Assembly (NCBI GenBank): GCA_914767715.1
Contig: OU612066.1
Span: forward strand, 8,249,001 to 8,313,000
DNA length: 64,000 nt
Reading direction: 5' to 3'
DNA from: Membranipora membranacea
Lineage: Eukaryota > Bryozoa > Gymnolaemata > Cheilostomatida > Membraniporidae
The position numbers and the translations under genes were made by a program. Shown here piece after piece: positions 61,690-64,000 of this stretch. Under the pieces are notes generated by a model. That model was not told the DNA's origin and ran no database searches. It worked only from the letters and a program-made list of their open reading frames with translations. Every line of letters begins with the position of its first letter. Position 1 is the first letter of the stretch.

Positions 61690-64000
61690 ATGAATCGCAG
61701 ACCACTGTCACGCAGTGAGTTTACTGTTAAGGATAACTTCACTGATATTTATGAGGAGTACCGAGAAAATTTCCGGCAAAGAAAAGCATTCAATGATGGA
61801 CATCTCCCAGCTGTCATCATTCTTACTGGTGAGTGAACAGTTCTAGTGTGTGAAGTCATCTACTCACAGTCCCAAGCATTTTATGGCGTAACAGCTAGTT
61901 CTGCTTTTGTTATTGAAGATTTTAACAAGGAAAAAAATAAAGCTCAATTGGATCAAATTTATGGAAGGGCCTAGGCCTAGTGTCTGAAAAGCTCTCCCAC
62001 CCCCACCTACTCAAAGATGCTATTGTTATATGGTAGTGGCAGTCTGCGTTGACCTTCATGATATGGTATAAAACACACATACAAATTCACAAATTGTAAT
62101 ATGATATTTTAGGGAAAAGTGGAGTCGGCAAGAGTGAAACAGCTTTACAACTATTTAAAGAGCTCGATGAGCGTCGTATGAGCGATCGCACCATTACGGA
62201 TGAATATTTAGAAGGCAAATTCAATTGTGATTCTCCGGAATCCCTTGTACAAAGCCTGCAATCCTTCTCTCTTCAACATGACCTTCAGCTTCCAGCACTA
62301 ACTAACCAAGAGAACACTGATAATGTGGAGAAAATTGGGGCTATCATCAAGGATTTGTACGAAAAGCTAAAAGAAAGGTTCCCGACAAGAATCAAATGTC
62401 TGACATTTGATGATGCAGAGTCGAAGACCAGTATTGTGCGACACATCAATGATTTCATCTGCAAACCGATAGCTAGTGCCGATCCTGCATTGAGATTACA
62501 CGAGAAATGGAAAATCATTGTAACTACTCAGGTCGAGGACAACAGAGAATGGATGTCTGGCTGCGATTTTATCAAAGACACAAACTTCTACGCTGTGAGA
62601 GTCTTCAATTTGCCTGAAAGCAAAAAATACTTCTGCATGGTTAAAAAATTGACGGAGCAACAGTTGAAGCGCGTTCATGAAGCCTTAGATGGTTTACCAC
62701 TAGCCTTGAAAGTTGCCAGAGAGTACCTTCTTGAGAACAGAGTAAGTACTCGTCCGATTCAGTTTAGCATAATTGATGTTCACCTGAACTCAAGCACTTT
62801 AATGTAAGGGGAATTTAATTGTAAGTTAAATGGAGTAATAGAAAATGGAAGGGGTTTAAAGTGAGAGAGAGAGCATATCAGCATCATATCAGTCACATTT
62901 ATAGCTAGCTAATCACATTATTATATCAGCCAAACATTGCTATCACATAGCAAGAATAATCTTCTCATTTTGACCTTCAGTCTAATTTGTTGTGAATTCT
63001 TATTATCTTTGAAGTTGTCCAGCAATGAGAAACACCTCAACAGGTTCTTTGATGACATGTACAGAATAGACCCAGATATGGAGCACCCAGTTCTCACTTC
63101 CTTGTACCTGAGTCTGGATCGTTTGGTTGGGTCACTCCCTCATCCGGAGTTGGCGAAAACCCTTATTAAAATGATTAGCTTACTGAATGAGAAGAATATC
63201 ACAGAGGATATGATCACCGCTCTTGCTGAAGTTGTCATCACGGATGCCAATGGAAGCGTAAGTCATACCTGCTCAATGTGACATTGGATGGCATCTCCTG
63301 GTGCAATTTCAGATACACAAGACGCCCTCAAAACATTTAGAGCAAATCAGTAAATGGGTTTTGGTCATACAGTTGTGGTACTAAGTTCTATGCAGTTTTC
63401 CCAGCTGTAATAGTACTGCAAACTATATTACAATGGTCTCTAATCTGTTTGCTAGGCTCAACCAAGGACCAAGGCACATATCCTGAGTAACAAACTGGTA
63501 AAAGGATTAGAAGAGAGGTTTCTGTGTGAGAGGGCTCAAACTGGTGACATGTTTAGCCTGCATAAGCTGGTGAAACAGAGTGCTCTGCTCTTCATTAGGA
63601 AAAGTGTTGATGATGAAGATGAAGAACCCGTTGATCCAGATGGCGACAAAAGGAAAACATACAGGTGGCTTTATTATAATCTAATCTGAGTATCAAAGAA
63701 TGAGCACCCAAAGTGTTCAATAATACACAAAGTCTGACATGCGGAATGCATGGACTTGTGGTTTTAATGACAGCAGAATTCGCTCTCCTAGAATCTAGAG
63801 CTTATAATACTCATTTGTTTGATGACAGGCTTACTCTAGAGGCTATGACTAGAGTGTTACCAAAGGATGGACGAGGCCATCAGTCCCATACTATATACAG
63901 TTATCTATGTCGCCATGGGGTCACACTCGCTGGTCATGTCGATGAATTGCTGGAAGATGATAACATGAAAAGACGTCAAACCCCCCTGAGTATCATGGTA
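61690..64000 (+). CDS. NB-ARC (STAND) NTPase, 5' part, runs off the window
   Basis: Exons: 61690-61828, 62113-62741, 63015-63257, 63456-63664, 63829 to beyond 64000, all GT-AG and in frame. The visible protein is about 464 residues. The NB-ARC fold follows a short N-terminus: P-loop GKSGVGKSE (47-55, split by the first intron), Walker B-like CLTFDDAES, a sensor motif IIVTTQVED, and the GLPLA motif DGLPLALKVA near 245. Helical ARC and winged-helix-like sequence follows, with FSLHKLVKQSA (compare the MHD region of NB-ARC proteins; here LHK). Such proteins switch by nucleotide exchange and oligomerise as cytosolic sensors of infection or cell death (APAF1, NLR-like). Only 46 residues precede the P-loop, so no CARD, Death or TIR domain is present at this end. 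A C-terminal repeat domain (TPR, WD or LRR) would lie beyond the window. Confidence 0.9.

Overview
The window is nuclear DNA from an animal. Its genes are split by many GT-AG introns, it is rich in tRNA-derived SINEs and small foldback elements, and its conserved genes match metazoan families (BNIP3, germ cell-less, MCMBP, TIA1/TIAR, REXO2, eIF3i). The AT-rich introns, a spliced piggyBac, an FMDD-type non-LTR retrotransposon and an NB-ARC gene with almost no N-terminal domain would fit a marine invertebrate or an early-branching animal (sponge, cnidarian, placozoan). The sequence alone does not settle the phylum.

Layout. 273-354 (+): last coding exon of eIF3i. 1108-3887 (-): complete five-exon BNIP3-type mitophagy receptor of 177 aa. 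5847-14365 (-): complete 15-exon germ cell-less-type BTB/BACK protein of 631 aa. 14366-14861: short bidirectional promoter with an E2F-like site and a CCAAT box. 14862-23430 (+): complete 13-exon MCMBP of 608 aa. 24970-32534 (+): ten-exon TIA1/TIAR-like RNA-binding protein of 366 aa that lacks RRM1. 50903-52881 (-): complete four-exon REXO2 oligoribonuclease of 209 aa. 61690 to the window end (+): start of an NB-ARC (STAND) NTPase gene. For every multi-exon gene I checked that the reading frame carries through each splice junction.

Two stretches are dominated by mobile DNA. 35.3-48.3 kb holds a decayed LINE (- strand) split by a 3.7 kb terminal-inverted-repeat element with an 8-bp target duplication, a SINE, a 0.5 kb foldback element, a 3.5 kb piggyBac with a five-exon apparently intact transposase and TTAA at both ends, and a 1.4 kb minisatellite of an 8-bp G-rich unit. 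53.7-61.4 kb holds a TA-flanked MITE, a 2.1 kb hAT-type element with a perfect 8-bp duplication and a second TIR pair inside it, a 0.46 kb palindrome, and a non-LTR reverse transcriptase broken by one in-frame stop and by a MITE.

The host genes do not form one pathway. The only functional pairing seen is the shared promoter of the germ cell-less-type gene and MCMBP. The most unusual items are the 3.7 kb TIR element of unknown superfamily, the G-rich octamer array, the apparently complete spliced piggyBac, the loss of RRM1 from the TIA1-like gene, and a SINE tail that forms the end of an intron.
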